NCBI GenBank assembly: GCA_964565895.1
Contig: CAZMGT010000008.1
Span: 1-64,000 of the forward strand
DNA from: CAZMGT01 sp964565895
GTDB taxonomy: Bacteria; Armatimonadota; Zipacnadia; UBA1398; CAZMGT01
Direction: 5' to 3'
DNA: 64,000 nucleotides
Below the pieces are notes generated by a model. It was not told the DNA's origin. It was given only the letters and a program-made list of their open reading frames with translations, and searched no databases. The translations under genes and the position numbers were made by a program. Position 1 is the stretch's first letter; each line of letters starts with the position of its first letter. Below, piece by piece: positions 51,729-60,996 of the stretch.

Positions 51729-54491
51729 TCACTTTGCCTCGCGATAGACGCGGATCTCGCACACTGCCGGCGGTTTGCCGCTTTTGGGAGGCGCGGTGAT
51801 TACCAAGCGCAAGCGCTCGGCCGTTACGGGCTCGAACGTGTGCACGCGGCGGCGGAGGGCGTTGTCGCGTACGGCGGCGATGGTCGCCCAGCGGGGGCCC
51901 CGGGGGACTTGGAGCTCGTAGCCCGCAGGGGCGATGTCCGCGCGCTGAAAGGTGACGTGGACCACAGCGAAGCGCACGGGCTTGGCAAAGCGCAGCTCGA
52001 GCCACTGGGGGAGAGAGGCGCTTGGGTCGGGCATCCAGGAGTTGGGGTTGCCGGCGACGGCGCGGTTGTAGCCGTTGATTACGTTCTCCGGGGCGAAGGG
52101 GGTGCCCTGGCCCGCGGGCTGAGCGGGCCAGTCGCCGGGGTGTAGGCGGAACTTATAGCAGCCGGTCATGCGTTTCCAGTTTGGCCCGCCATAGGCGCGG
52201 GTGGTCTGCGCGGGGGGCGCGGGGAAAAGATCCCAGCTTATCCCCGGCGTGCGTGGGAGGAAGATGTAATAGAACCGGTCGGGTTGGAGGGCGGCGCGCA
52301 AGGGAAAGCGCACCCAGCCCGCGCTTTTCGGCGGGACCTCGGCCCGCGCCGTGGCGATGTCCTCCGTCGCGGAGAAGTCGCCCAACGCGGGCGCCGCGCG
52401 CAGGGTAAGGACCAGCGGCCTGGGCTGGGAGAGCTCCGAGCGCAAGAAGAGCGAGATAGCCTCCACCTGCTCCTGCGGCGCGCGGAACATTGCCGCGCGC
52501 GCGAAGTTTAGCTCGTGCGTGACGCGGGTGCCATCGAGCAGCAGGGCGAGGTCCTCGGCGCGGGCGACGCTTGACGCGAAGACCGTTGCCGTGCGCGCGA
52601 GGTCGTCTGGGTCCTCGTTCTTTACGCCGATAAGATAGCAGCCGTCGCGCAAAAGCGTTTGCTGCAGCTCTTTGATGTGCCGCTGGTATATGCCGCGCGG
52701 AGTGGTTGCGTATTTTTTGGCGATCGCCGCGGCGGTGCCCACGGCCTGGCCCATAAGGCACGTTGTGCGCATTACGCGCACGCCGCCCAGGGCGACGTGG
52801 GTGGCGGAAATGTCGCGCCCGGCCATCATGAGGTTGGCAATGTTGCGCGAGTAGAGGCAGCGGAAGGGAATGCTTACCTTGCGCCGGTAGGCGACGAAGT
52901 AGACTGTGCTGCGCGCCCAAAACCCCTGCGGGTTGTGGACATCGATCCCCCACCCGCCATAGGCCACGGTGTCGGGGTGGACGATGTTTTCCTCGTAGTC
53001 GCGCTGGCTGAGGACGTAGTCGCCGAGCAGCCGGCGCGATTCGCGCTTGCCCAAGATGTGGTTGATCCACACCAGCTCGCGGTTGGCGTTGCGCTGGCGA
53101 TACTTGGGGCAGTGGTTTTTTACGTGATCCCACAGGCCGATGTTAATGCGAAACAGCTCGTCGCGGATCCACTCCGCATCGCGGATTGTGTCGTGCATGC
53201 CGCCGAGCTCGACCCACCAGGTGTGATAGCCGCCGTCGGGGCCCGGGTGGCGGCCGAGGCCGCGGGCGAGGTCGTCCATCCCCGGGGGGCGCTGGCCGTC
53301 GGCAACGTGGGCGGCGCGCGGAGGGTCGGGCTGGAAGTCGGCGCACGAGGTCCACTGATAGGCCCACGGCGGGCAGCGAAACGGGACGGGGTGGTCGTAG
53401 GTGACAAAGCGCGCGTTGTATAGGCTGCTGCCCATGGTGCGATTGTCGGGCTTTTCCGGGGCAAGCGATTCGCCGAACTCGTCGCGGCCCTCGCGGCCCT
53501 GGCGGAACTCGGCGCCCGCCCAAAAGCCGACCCAGCCGTCGCCCGTGCAGTCGATGAACAGCGGGGCGAAGAACGCGAAGCGCTCGCCGGTGTGCACGTT
53601 TTGGGCGAGGACGGCCTCGATCGTCTGCTCGTCGCGCATGGTTACGCCGGTGGCCCGGGTGTTGAGGAACAGCTCCACCCCCGCGGCGCGGACGACCTTT
53701 TCGATGCGCTGGGACTGGCCGCGATGGCGGCCGGGCCAGGGGTCGAACTCCTCGATGATCCCCGTCTCTTTGGGGTCAAGCGGCTCGCCAGAGTTGTCGC
53801 CCCCGGGCGGGACTTGGATCTCCACCGAAGCGTTGCCCCCGAGGACGGGGCGATCTTGGATGAGGGCCACGGAGCAGCCGTGGCGGGCGGCGGCTACGGC
53901 TGCCGCGCAACCGGCGAGGCCCCCGCCGACGACGACCACGTCGTAGGGGCCCATGCGGCGCACGTTGGCGCTCAGCCCGCCGTAGGCGATGCGCTGCTGG
54001 GCGAGGAGCTTGGAGTCGTCGGAGGGGCGAAAGCCGACAGCCAGGACGAGGGCATCGCAGCGGGCCCACCAGCCGGTGAGGTCGTGCAGGACGACCTCGA
54101 CGGGGCCCGCGGGAAGTTCGAACGTCCCACCCTCCACCCAGTGCCAGCGGTCGGTGGGAGCAGTCCCGAAAACCGTGGGCGAGGGCTTTCCCCCGACGAG
54201 GACCTGAAACCGGCCGGGGCTATACTGGGGCAGCCAGTTCTTGCAGCGCACCCACAGCGTATAGCGGCCGGGGGCGGGGATGCGCGCGGTGGTTTTCGCA
54301 TCCTCGACGGGTCGCCCTACCCCATTGGCGAGGAGATAGGGCGAGCCCATGAGGTCGACAAACTGCGGGTCGTTAACCCATCCGCCAGGCTTGTCGAACT
54401 GCTCGGCCTCGAGCCAAACGACATGCTGCGCGCTACACCGGCCGGCGCAGCACAAAGCAACGGCGCAAAGCAGGACCAGCGCGCGGACCAT
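51729..54491 (-). CDS. Secreted FAD-dependent oxidoreductase with N-terminal CBM-like and C-terminal discoidin-like domains
   Basis: The 920-residue protein has a signal peptide (VLLCAVALCCAGRCSA), an N-terminal sandwich (about 25-155: VWLEAEQFDKPGGW to VEVVLHDLTG), an FAD_oxidored core from VVVVGGGLAGCAAAVAAA (about 185-205) with FIDCTGDGWVGFWAGAEF and NLMMAGRDISATH, and a C-terminal F5/8-type-C-like region (ENVINGYNRAVAGNPNSWMP, QWLELRFAKPVRFAVV). This resembles the one at 31921 but has different accessory domains. GGAGGT precedes ATG 54491. Convergent with the transporter by 4 bases. Confidence 0.82.
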   Translation of the reverse strand: MVRALVLLCAVALCCAGRCSAQHVVWLEAEQFDKPGGWVNDPQFVDLMGSPYLLANGVGRPVEDAKTTARIPAPGRYTLWVRCKNWLPQYSPGRFQVLVGGKPSPTVFGTAPTDRWHWVEGGTFELPAGPVEVVLHDLTGWWARCDALVLAVGFRPSDDSKLLAQQRIAYGGLSANVRRMGPYDVVVVGGGLAGCAAAVAAARHGCSVALIQDRPVLGGNASVEIQVPPGGDNSGEPLDPKETGIIEEFDPWPGRHRGQSQRIEKVVRAAGVELFLNTRATGVTMRDEQTIEAVLAQNVHTGERFAFFAPLFIDCTGDGWVGFWAGAEFRQGREGRDEFGESLAPEKPDNRTMGSSLYNARFVTYDHPVPFRCPPWAYQWTSCADFQPDPPRAAHVADGQRPPGMDDLARGLGRHPGPDGGYHTWWVELGGMHDTIRDAEWIRDELFRINIGLWDHVKNHCPKYRQRNANRELVWINHILGKRESRRLLGDYVLSQRDYEENIVHPDTVAYGGWGIDVHNPQGFWARSTVYFVAYRRKVSIPFRCLYSRNIANLMMAGRDISATHVALGGVRVMRTTCLMGQAVGTAAAIAKKYATTPRGIYQRHIKELQQTLLRDGCYLIGVKNEDPDDLARTATVFASSVARAEDLALLLDGTRVTHELNFARAAMFRAPQEQVEAISLFLRSELSQPRPLVLTLRAAPALGDFSATEDIATARAEVPPKSAGWVRFPLRAALQPDRFYYIFLPRTPGISWDLFPAPPAQTTRAYGGPNWKRMTGCYKFRLHPGDWPAQPAGQGTPFAPENVINGYNRAVAGNPNSWMPDPSASLPQWLELRFAKPVRFAVVHVTFQRADIAPAGYELQVPRGPRWATIAAVRDNALRRRVHTFEPVTAERLRLVITAPPKSGKPPAVCEIRVYREAK

Positions 54492-54525
54492 GGGCAGACC
54501 TCCGCAGGCACAGATTTTTGCGCCA

Positions 54526-54531
54526 ATGATA
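54526..54531 (-). promoter_or_regulatory. Extended -10 element for the FAD oxidoreductase gene
   Basis: The minus strand reads TGGTATCAT, an extended -10 (TGnTATAAT type), 34 bases before the start codon. No clear -35 is seen. Confidence 0.4.
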
Positions 54532-54635
54532 CCACGGCTGGGCGCTGTGCGGCAGGCGGAGAAGCGAAGGGAACGGGCGCGCGAGGGCAGAAACAGGGCC
54601 GCGGAAGAGAGCGTAGCAACGATGGGAGGGCAGCG

Positions 54636-55388
54636 ATGAAGCCCATTGCGCTGCAACTGTATACCCTGCGCGAGGCCTGCGCGGAGGACTTTGCAGGGAC
54701 GCTGAAAAAGGTCGCCGAGATCGGCTATAAGGGCGTGGAGTTCGCCGGCCTGCACGGCATGGAGCCCAGGGAAGTAAAGGCCATTGTCGACGACCTGGGG
54801 CTTTCTGTGTGCAGCAGCCACGTGCCCGTGTTTCGCACGGAGAACCTGGAGGAGCTGATCGAGCAGGAGAAGACGCTGGGCAACACGCGGCTTGTGGGCG
54901 GGTTTGGCCGGGATACGTTTAACACGGCGGATGACTGCAAGCGCGCCGCGGAGAGGCTCGCCGAGGTTTCCGCAAAGCTTAACGAAGCGGGGATGACCCT
55001 GGGCTATCACAACCACTGGTGGGAGTTTCAGCCGGTGGAGGGGGTTGTCCCGCACGAGGTGCTCATGTCCGCGGCGCCGGAGGTGTTTCCCCAGCTCGAT
55101 GTTTACTGGGTCGCCTTCGGCGGGGCAGACCCCGTGGAGACGGTAAGGAAATATCGCGAGCGCGCCTGCCTGTTGCACATTAAAGACGGCACGCTTAAAG
55201 AGGGCGAGCCGCACACCGCGGTGGGCGCGGGCGTGCTGGACATGCCGGCGATCATCGGCGCCGCCGACCCCAACGTGCTGGAGTGGCTGATCGTCGAGCT
55301 GGACCACTGCGCCACGGACATGGAGGAGGCGGTGCGCGAGAGCTACCGCTATCTCACAGAGAGCGGGCTGGCCGAAGGGAACAAGTAG
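54636..55388 (+). CDS. Xylose isomerase-like TIM-barrel protein (sugar phosphate isomerase/epimerase)
   Basis: The 250-residue protein starts MKPIALQLYTLREACAEDF, typical of the family, and includes GYKGVEFAGLHG, GMTLGYHNHWWEF (His-rich metal site), DVYWVAFGG and LLHIKDG near 180. It is a different paralogue from 28088. A sodium:solute symporter follows 45 bases later, so uptake and conversion of a sugar are plausible partners. GGGAGGG precedes ATG 54636. Confidence 0.85.
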   Translation: MKPIALQLYTLREACAEDFAGTLKKVAEIGYKGVEFAGLHGMEPREVKAIVDDLGLSVCSSHVPVFRTENLEELIEQEKTLGNTRLVGGFGRDTFNTADDCKRAAERLAEVSAKLNEAGMTLGYHNHWWEFQPVEGVVPHEVLMSAAPEVFPQLDVYWVAFGGADPVETVRKYRERACLLHIKDGTLKEGEPHTAVGAGVLDMPAIIGAADPNVLEWLIVELDHCATDMEEAVRESYRYLTESGLAEGNK

Positions 55389-55433
55389 CGCGGGCGAAAA
55401 ACGCTTGGCCCGGGGACGCCGAGGGCGGAGCCT

Positions 55434-57227
55434 GTGGACCCCGTTATCCTCACCGTTTTCATCGTGTACATGCTCGTCGTCGTCGGCGTGGGGATCTATG
55501 CCGCGCGGCGCACGGCCGGAGTGGAGGGATTTTTCCTCGCCGACCGCAGCCTGGGCTCGTGGGTGGTGGGGCTGAGCGCCGCGGCGAGCTCGGAGAGCGG
55601 CTGGCTTACCCTGGGCTGCGTGGGCATGGGGTTTGTCGAGGGGCTTTCCGCAATTTGGATCGCCGTGGGCTGCCTGCTTGGGTTTTGCTTTAACTGGTTT
55701 GTCGTTGCCGAGCGCCTGCGCCGGCGCTCGCGCGAGCTTTCCGCGGTTACCGTTCCCGACTACCTCGAGGCCGCTGTGGAAGACCACAGCGGGGCGGTGC
55801 GCGCGATCGCCGTGCTGATCATCCTCCTGCTCATGTTCACGTATGTCGCCGCGCAGCTTACGGCCATGGGCAAGGCGTTCGATGCGATGCTCGGCGTGCC
55901 CTATTTGTGGGGCGTGCTTTTGGGGGCGGCGGTGACCATTATCTACACCACGGCGGGCGGGTTTCGCGCGGTGTCGTGGACCGACGTGTTGCAGGGTCTG
56001 ATGATGGTTGGGGCGCTTTCGCTTTTGCCGCTGCTTGTGATTTTCGGCGAGCTGGGCGGGCCGGCGCGGTTTTGGGCGAGGCTTGGGGCGCAGGAGGAGG
56101 CCGTTGCCGTTAACCTCGAGGTGCGCTGGCCCGGGGGCAGGGAGAGGGTACAGCTTAGGGAGGGCGAGCTTGTCCTCGACCCCGCGAGCAGGCCCCCGCT
56201 GCGCCTGCGCGAGCCGGGCGAGGCGGGGCCCGCGGTGCTCAGCCTGGGCCGCGAGCAGGGAGGGGTTGCCTGCCACTTTGTCGTGCGCGAGCGGGGCGCG
56301 GCGCGGATCGTTCGCGGCGAGGGCGCAGCCCAGCCCGCCCCCAAGCAAGGGACGCTGGGCGAGGGCGAGGCGCTTGTGCTGGGGGGCGTGAAGATCAGCG
56401 TGATCGGGACGGCGGAGCTGAAGGGCGGGGGCGAGCTGGCCTCGCTCACGGGGAGGCGGGGGAGGCTGGCGTTTTTGGGGTTTTTGCTGGGGATGCTGGG
56501 CATCGGGCTGGGCTATCCGGGGACGCCGCACGTCATTACCCGATTTATGGCCACGCGCGACAGCAAAGAGATCCGCCGCGGGCGGGCGATCGCCCTCACC
56601 TGGGGCGCGCTTTCGCTGAGCGGGGCGATCTTTTTGGGGATCGGCGTGCGCTGCCTCATGCCCGAACTGACCGACCCCGAGTATGGCATTTTGGCGATTT
56701 CGCGGAGGTTTTTGCCGCCGCTTTATGCGGGGCTGGTGCTTGCCGCGGTGGTTTCCGCGGTGCGCTCGACGATCGACTCGCAGCTTTTGGTCGCGGCAAG
56801 CGCCGTGGCGCGCGACGCGTATCAAAAGCTTTTCGGGCGGGAGCTGAGCGAGGAGCGGATGGTCGCCCTGAGCCGCGCGGTGGTTGTTGTTCTGGGGGTC
56901 GCTGCGGTGGGCCTGGCGGCGATGCGCGCGCGGGTTGTGTTTTGGTTCGTTTTGTTCTCGTGGGCGGGGCTGGGGGCGGCGTTTGGCCCGGCAATTGTCC
57001 TTTCGCTTTGTTGGAAGAGGCTTACCCGCGGCGGCGTTATCGCAGCGATGGTCGGCGGGCTGGCCACGGTGTTTTTGTGGAAGCTGTGGCTGAGGGGGGC
57101 GATCGCCAGCGCCACGGGGGTGGATATTTACGAGCTTGTCCCCGCGTTTTTCGTCGCCCTTGGCGCGGCGGTGCTGTTTAGCCTGGGCGGCAGGCAGCGA
57201 GAGGAGCAAGCACCTGCCTCGCGCTAA
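55434..57227 (+). CDS. Sodium:solute symporter (SSS/PutP family) with an inserted soluble domain
   Basis: The 597-residue transporter has the SSS layout with about 13 membrane helices. Signatures are FFLADRSLGSWVVGLSAAAS, TTAGGFRAVSWTDVLQG and GIGLGYPGTPHVITRFMA. Between residues about 219 and 333 it carries some 115 hydrophilic, beta-rich residues (VNLEVRWPGGRERVQL, LGEGEALVLGGVKISVIG) where usual SSS proteins have a short loop. This might be a small FHA- or sandwich-like domain. GTG 55434 follows GGCGGAG. Its stop overlaps the convergent propeller gene by 4 bases. Substrate unknown. Confidence 0.85.
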   Translation: MDPVILTVFIVYMLVVVGVGIYAARRTAGVEGFFLADRSLGSWVVGLSAAASSESGWLTLGCVGMGFVEGLSAIWIAVGCLLGFCFNWFVVAERLRRRSRELSAVTVPDYLEAAVEDHSGAVRAIAVLIILLLMFTYVAAQLTAMGKAFDAMLGVPYLWGVLLGAAVTIIYTTAGGFRAVSWTDVLQGLMMVGALSLLPLLVIFGELGGPARFWARLGAQEEAVAVNLEVRWPGGRERVQLREGELVLDPASRPPLRLREPGEAGPAVLSLGREQGGVACHFVVRERGAARIVRGEGAAQPAPKQGTLGEGEALVLGGVKISVIGTAELKGGGELASLTGRRGRLAFLGFLLGMLGIGLGYPGTPHVITRFMATRDSKEIRRGRAIALTWGALSLSGAIFLGIGVRCLMPELTDPEYGILAISRRFLPPLYAGLVLAAVVSAVRSTIDSQLLVAASAVARDAYQKLFGRELSEERMVALSRAVVVVLGVAAVGLAAMRARVVFWFVLFSWAGLGAAFGPAIVLSLCWKRLTRGGVIAAMVGGLATVFLWKLWLRGAIASATGVDIYELVPAFFVALGAAVLFSLGGRQREEQAPASR

Positions 57228-58486
57228 CCCCCGGCGACGATCTCCGACACGTCGATGATGTACATTTGCCGCTCGCCCTCGTGGGCGGAGTCGATGCACA
57301 CCTGTGTGCCGTCGCGGTTCCAGCGGGGGTGGAGATCGCAGCGGATCTCGCCGGAGAGCTGGGGCGGGGAGAAGAAGCGGCCGATGTCGATGCGCTGGTT
57401 GCGCGCGGGATGGTAGAGGATGAGGGTGCGCATGTGCTCGCGGTCGGGGTAGGTGTCGGTGAGGATCCACGTGCGGTCGGGGGAGTAGCTGCAGTGGCCA
57501 TCGACGGTGAGCACGCCCTCGGCGACGACTTGGACTTCGGCGGCGCGGTCGCGGAAGAGATAATAGCGGTCGCCCGCTTTGGGGTGCCGGGCCCAGGCGA
57601 GGATGTGCTCCGCGTCGCGCCAGTCGTAGTGCGAGACCATGTCGTGGGCGGCGAGGCAGAAGAGCTCTGAGCCGTCGGGGTTTGCGGTAAGGAGGCGGGT
57701 TTTCCAGCGCCGCTCGCCGCGCGGGCGCCAGCGGTGGAGGAATGAGAAGCGCGAGCCGTCGGTGTTCCACTCCAGGTGGTTAAACCAGTGCTTGGTTTGC
57801 TCCATGGTCGGATCGGGGCGGAAGTTTGCCACCTGGGCGTAGGAGATGATGAGCCGGCAGTTGCCGCTCTCCATGTCCATGAGCCAGATGCCGTCGTCGT
57901 CTGGGGCGAATTGGTCGGCCCAGGGGTCGGGCAAGCCGACGTAGCCGTAGCCGGGGCGCGTGTCGGCAAGGCGGGCGAAGTTAATGCTCAGCGCCCAGCG
58001 GCCATCGCGGCTCAGCGCGTAGATGGGCCGGGGAAGCGTTCTGCGCGCGCCGCTGTGCACATCGTGGACGACGGAGATATAGCGGTCGCCCTCGCGGCTG
58101 TTATAGACAATGAGCCTGTCCGGGGCGGAGCCGAGCCACTGCAGCATCGTTCCCTGCTGCCAGCACCAAGCGGTCGTTTGCGCGAGAGGAATAAACCGCT
58201 GCTGGGCGAGGTCAACCATGCCCACGGTGACGGCGTCTTCCGGGCGGGGCGGACGGTCGATAAACGAGACCTCGAGCGCGAGGAGATAGCGGCCGGTGGC
58301 GTCCCACGGGGTTTTGTCGTAGTAGCCGAAGAAATGATGCTTTGGCCCCGGCGTGGCGCGGCGCGCGGGGAGAAAGCGCCGGCGCGGAGCCCGCGCGGCG
58401 GAGGCCGAGCTGTGTGCAAGAGCCATGGCCGCCCCTCCCAGGGAGAACGCGCGGGCGAAGAACCACCGTCTTGTTCCCCGAATCAT
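57224..58486 (-). CDS. Secreted TolB/PD40-like propeller protein
   Basis: The 420-residue protein has a Tat-like signal (RRWFFARAFSLGGAAMALA). The start of the mature part, HHFFGYYDKTPWDATGRYLLALE, recurs in a family of uncharacterised propellers near glycan genes. Blades are seen at YALSRDGRWALSIN, HLEWNTDGSRFSFLHRW, SYSPDRTWILTDT and HPRWNRDGTQVCIDSA. Some relatives are annotated as oligogalacturonate lyases, but I cannot confirm the catalytic residues. ATG 58486 follows AAAGGAGGG. Confidence 0.7.
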   Translation of the reverse strand: MIRGTRRWFFARAFSLGGAAMALAHSSASAARAPRRRFLPARRATPGPKHHFFGYYDKTPWDATGRYLLALEVSFIDRPPRPEDAVTVGMVDLAQQRFIPLAQTTAWCWQQGTMLQWLGSAPDRLIVYNSREGDRYISVVHDVHSGARRTLPRPIYALSRDGRWALSINFARLADTRPGYGYVGLPDPWADQFAPDDDGIWLMDMESGNCRLIISYAQVANFRPDPTMEQTKHWFNHLEWNTDGSRFSFLHRWRPRGERRWKTRLLTANPDGSELFCLAAHDMVSHYDWRDAEHILAWARHPKAGDRYYLFRDRAAEVQVVAEGVLTVDGHCSYSPDRTWILTDTYPDREHMRTLILYHPARNQRIDIGRFFSPPQLSGEIRCDLHPRWNRDGTQVCIDSAHEGERQMYIIDVSEIVAGG

Positions 58487-58535
58487 AGGCCGATGCCCTC
58501 CTTTGCCCACCGTTTTCCCCGCGCGGCAGGAACAG

Positions 58536-60914
58536 TTAGGCCGCGCGGGGGGAGATTAGCCGCTGGAGCAGGCGGCGCGGGGCGCTGCCCGCTTTGCGCA
58601 CGAGAAGGACCGAGGTCGCCGTGCTGCGGGCGACCTGCAGGGCGAGCTGGCCGAAGTGCCCGGGGCGGACGACGCTTTGGCGCGAGCTGCCCATGACGAG
58701 CATATCGGCCTGGCGGCCCTGCTCCACGAGCCCGCGGGCGATGCTCGGGGCCTCGACGAGCTCCACCTGGAGGGGGACGCTGGGGACGGCCTCGTCCTCG
58801 GCGGCGAGGGCCTGGCGCACCTGCTCGCGCCGGCGGTGGCGCTCCTCGGGGGGCAGCCCCGGAGGGACGACGTGGATGCAGCGCACCGTGGCGCCCTCGA
58901 TGGGGTCGGCGAGGAGCGAGGCGAGATATGCCCCATAGCGCGCGTGCGGCCCGCCCCCGGCGGGGACGACGAATCGGCGCACCTCGCTCAGCGGCTTGGC
59001 TGCGCGGTAAACGGCCACGGCGCAGTCGATGTTGCGCAAGATCTCGTCCAGGTTGCTCCCAAACGCCGCCTCGCGCGCTGTCGTCCACCCGCGCCAGCCC
59101 ATGAGCAGAAGATCGCACTCCTCCTCCGCGGCCGTGGCGAGCACGGCGTCCGGGACCCTGCGCGCGAGGCGCACGATGCCGTGCGCGGAAACGCCGCGCT
59201 CGCGGGCGCGCTCTACCGCCTGCTGGACCATCGCCTCGTAGTCGCGGCCCAGGCCGTGGGCGTCGCTTAGGGGAAGCTGCGCGGGGACCTCGACCACGCT
59301 GAGCACAACGACATCGCCACCCTGGGCGCGCGCGAGCGCCGAGGCGAGGTCGACCAGGCCGAGAGCGGTGGCCGGGTTGGCCACGGGGACGAGGACGCGA
59401 AACTTGGGCTTTCTGCGGCTGCGCCGCTGCTCGAAGATGACCTCCTGCTCAGGAGCGCTGAGCGAGCCGAGATAGGCGAGATAGAGAAGCACGCCCGCGG
59501 CCATCCACCCTAGGCTGACATACCAGGCCATGGGCTGGAACTTGAACTGATAAATCGCAAGGGCCACGGAGGCGACTACGCCGAGCACGGGCGGGAGGGG
59601 AAAGAGGGGGATTTTAAACGGCGGGTTTAGCTCGGGTTCGCGCAGGCGGATGAGGATGGCGGAGAGGTTGGTGAGCGCGAAGCAGAGGAGGAAGAGGAGG
59701 CTCGCCGCAGAGCCCACGGTTTCGATGGGCAGGAGGGTGGCCATGGCGATGAGGATGAGGCCGGTGAAGATGATCGCCACGTGCGGCGTGCGCCGGCGGT
59801 GATGGATGCGGCCCATTGCCCCGGGGAGCATGCGGTCGCGCCCCATGGCGAAGGCCACGCGCGAGCCGGCGAGCACCGTGCCGTTTAGCGCGGACATTGT
59901 GGAGAATACGCCGCCGGCGACGATGAGCAGGACGCCAAACTTAGGCATGAAGTTTTCTGCAGCGCGGACGATCCCCGTCTCGCCGTACTCGCCGAGGACC
60001 TCCCAGGCGGTGTTGATCTCCGGGTCGGCGGGGTCGAACGGGATGCCGCGGCTGGGTAGGCTGCCGAACAGCTTGGGGAACGTTTGCGCAGAAACGCTCA
60101 TCGCCCCCACGGCGACAAGGACGACGCACAAATAGGTCAGCGAGGCCAGCCCCACGGACCAAAAGATCGCCCGGGGGATGGTGCGCTCGGGGTCCTTTAT
60201 CTCCTCGCTCACCGTGGCGATGAGATCGTAGCCCTGGAAGGCGATGAACGTTAGCCCCATGGCCGTGAACACGGGCAGGACGCCCTTGGGGAACATGGGG
60301 CGGAAGTTCTCGGCCACAACGTCGCCATGCCCCGCCATGTGCACGAACCCGAACGAGACGAACAGGGCGAGGATGACCATTTTGGCCATGGTAATGGCGT
60401 CCTCGGTTTTGCCGGTAACCATTGCCCCGGCGACGTTTACCCCGGTGAAGAAGACGCCGACGACGAGGGCGAGCAGCGGGGCGAGGAAGTCCTCGCGGAC
60501 AAACGAGAGCAGGAGGTTGTAGACGTTTGGCATGTAGTGGGCGACGAACTCCACGAAATAGCCGGCGAAGCCCCGGGCATAAAGCGCGCAGGCGACGGTG
60601 TAGGCGAACCAGAGCATCCAGCCCGCAAGAAAACCCACGCCGGGGGAGAACGCGCGGCGGATGAACGAATAGCCGCCGCCCGCTTGGGGGATGGCCGAGG
60701 AAAGCTCGGCGTAGCTCATCGCGGTAAGCAGGGTGACCCCGGCGTTACAGGCAAAGGCGAGCACCGCGGCGGGGCCGGCCTCGCCGCAAGCGATGCCCGT
60801 GAGGACAAACACCCCGGCGCCGATCATCCCGCCGAGGCCGATCATTACAGCGTCGAAGAACGTTAGGTCGCGGGCGAACTGGACCTCGACGGCATGCTGG
60901 GGTTTGTTAGCCAT
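58536..60914 (-). CDS. APC-family amino acid permease fused to tandem universal stress protein domains
   Basis: The 792-residue protein has a 12-helix APC permease (GLGGMIGAGVFVLTGIACGEAGP at 30-52, AYTVACALYARGFAGYF, FIAFQGYDLIATVSEEI) to about residue 490. Two C-terminal Usp-like domains follow, from KFRVLVPVANPATALGLVDL to about 635, and FVVPAGGGPHARYGAYLASL to about 780. The second contains LVMGSSRQSVVRPGHFGQLA, a Usp-type ATP-binding pattern. Such fusions couple transport to nucleotide or stress sensing. ATG 60914 is used; an in-frame TTG lies 12 bases upstream. Confidence 0.88.
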   Translation of the reverse strand: MANKPQHAVEVQFARDLTFFDAVMIGLGGMIGAGVFVLTGIACGEAGPAAVLAFACNAGVTLLTAMSYAELSSAIPQAGGGYSFIRRAFSPGVGFLAGWMLWFAYTVACALYARGFAGYFVEFVAHYMPNVYNLLLSFVREDFLAPLLALVVGVFFTGVNVAGAMVTGKTEDAITMAKMVILALFVSFGFVHMAGHGDVVAENFRPMFPKGVLPVFTAMGLTFIAFQGYDLIATVSEEIKDPERTIPRAIFWSVGLASLTYLCVVLVAVGAMSVSAQTFPKLFGSLPSRGIPFDPADPEINTAWEVLGEYGETGIVRAAENFMPKFGVLLIVAGGVFSTMSALNGTVLAGSRVAFAMGRDRMLPGAMGRIHHRRRTPHVAIIFTGLILIAMATLLPIETVGSAASLLFLLCFALTNLSAILIRLREPELNPPFKIPLFPLPPVLGVVASVALAIYQFKFQPMAWYVSLGWMAAGVLLYLAYLGSLSAPEQEVIFEQRRSRRKPKFRVLVPVANPATALGLVDLASALARAQGGDVVVLSVVEVPAQLPLSDAHGLGRDYEAMVQQAVERARERGVSAHGIVRLARRVPDAVLATAAEEECDLLLMGWRGWTTAREAAFGSNLDEILRNIDCAVAVYRAAKPLSEVRRFVVPAGGGPHARYGAYLASLLADPIEGATVRCIHVVPPGLPPEERHRRREQVRQALAAEDEAVPSVPLQVELVEAPSIARGLVEQGRQADMLVMGSSRQSVVRPGHFGQLALQVARSTATSVLLVRKAGSAPRRLLQRLISPRAA

Positions 60915-60996
60915 GGCACGCGCCAAGCTTTGGTTTTTTTATGCACAGGGGCGCCGAGGGCGCCCGGGCCGAGCAGTTTGGCTTCGGCGGGAGGCG

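Noticed and set aside
50182..54452. Exact 15-base repeat CCGGCCGGCGCAGCA at 50182 and 54438
   Set aside because: Both copies lie in coding starts of GC-rich genes with no wider similarity; likely chance.
54492..57770. A minus-strand open frame that extends the FAD oxidoreductase to over 2000 residues
   Set aside because: It runs antisense to the TIM-barrel and SSS genes, is low-complexity Arg/Pro/His, and a signal peptide with a good ribosome site starts at 54491.
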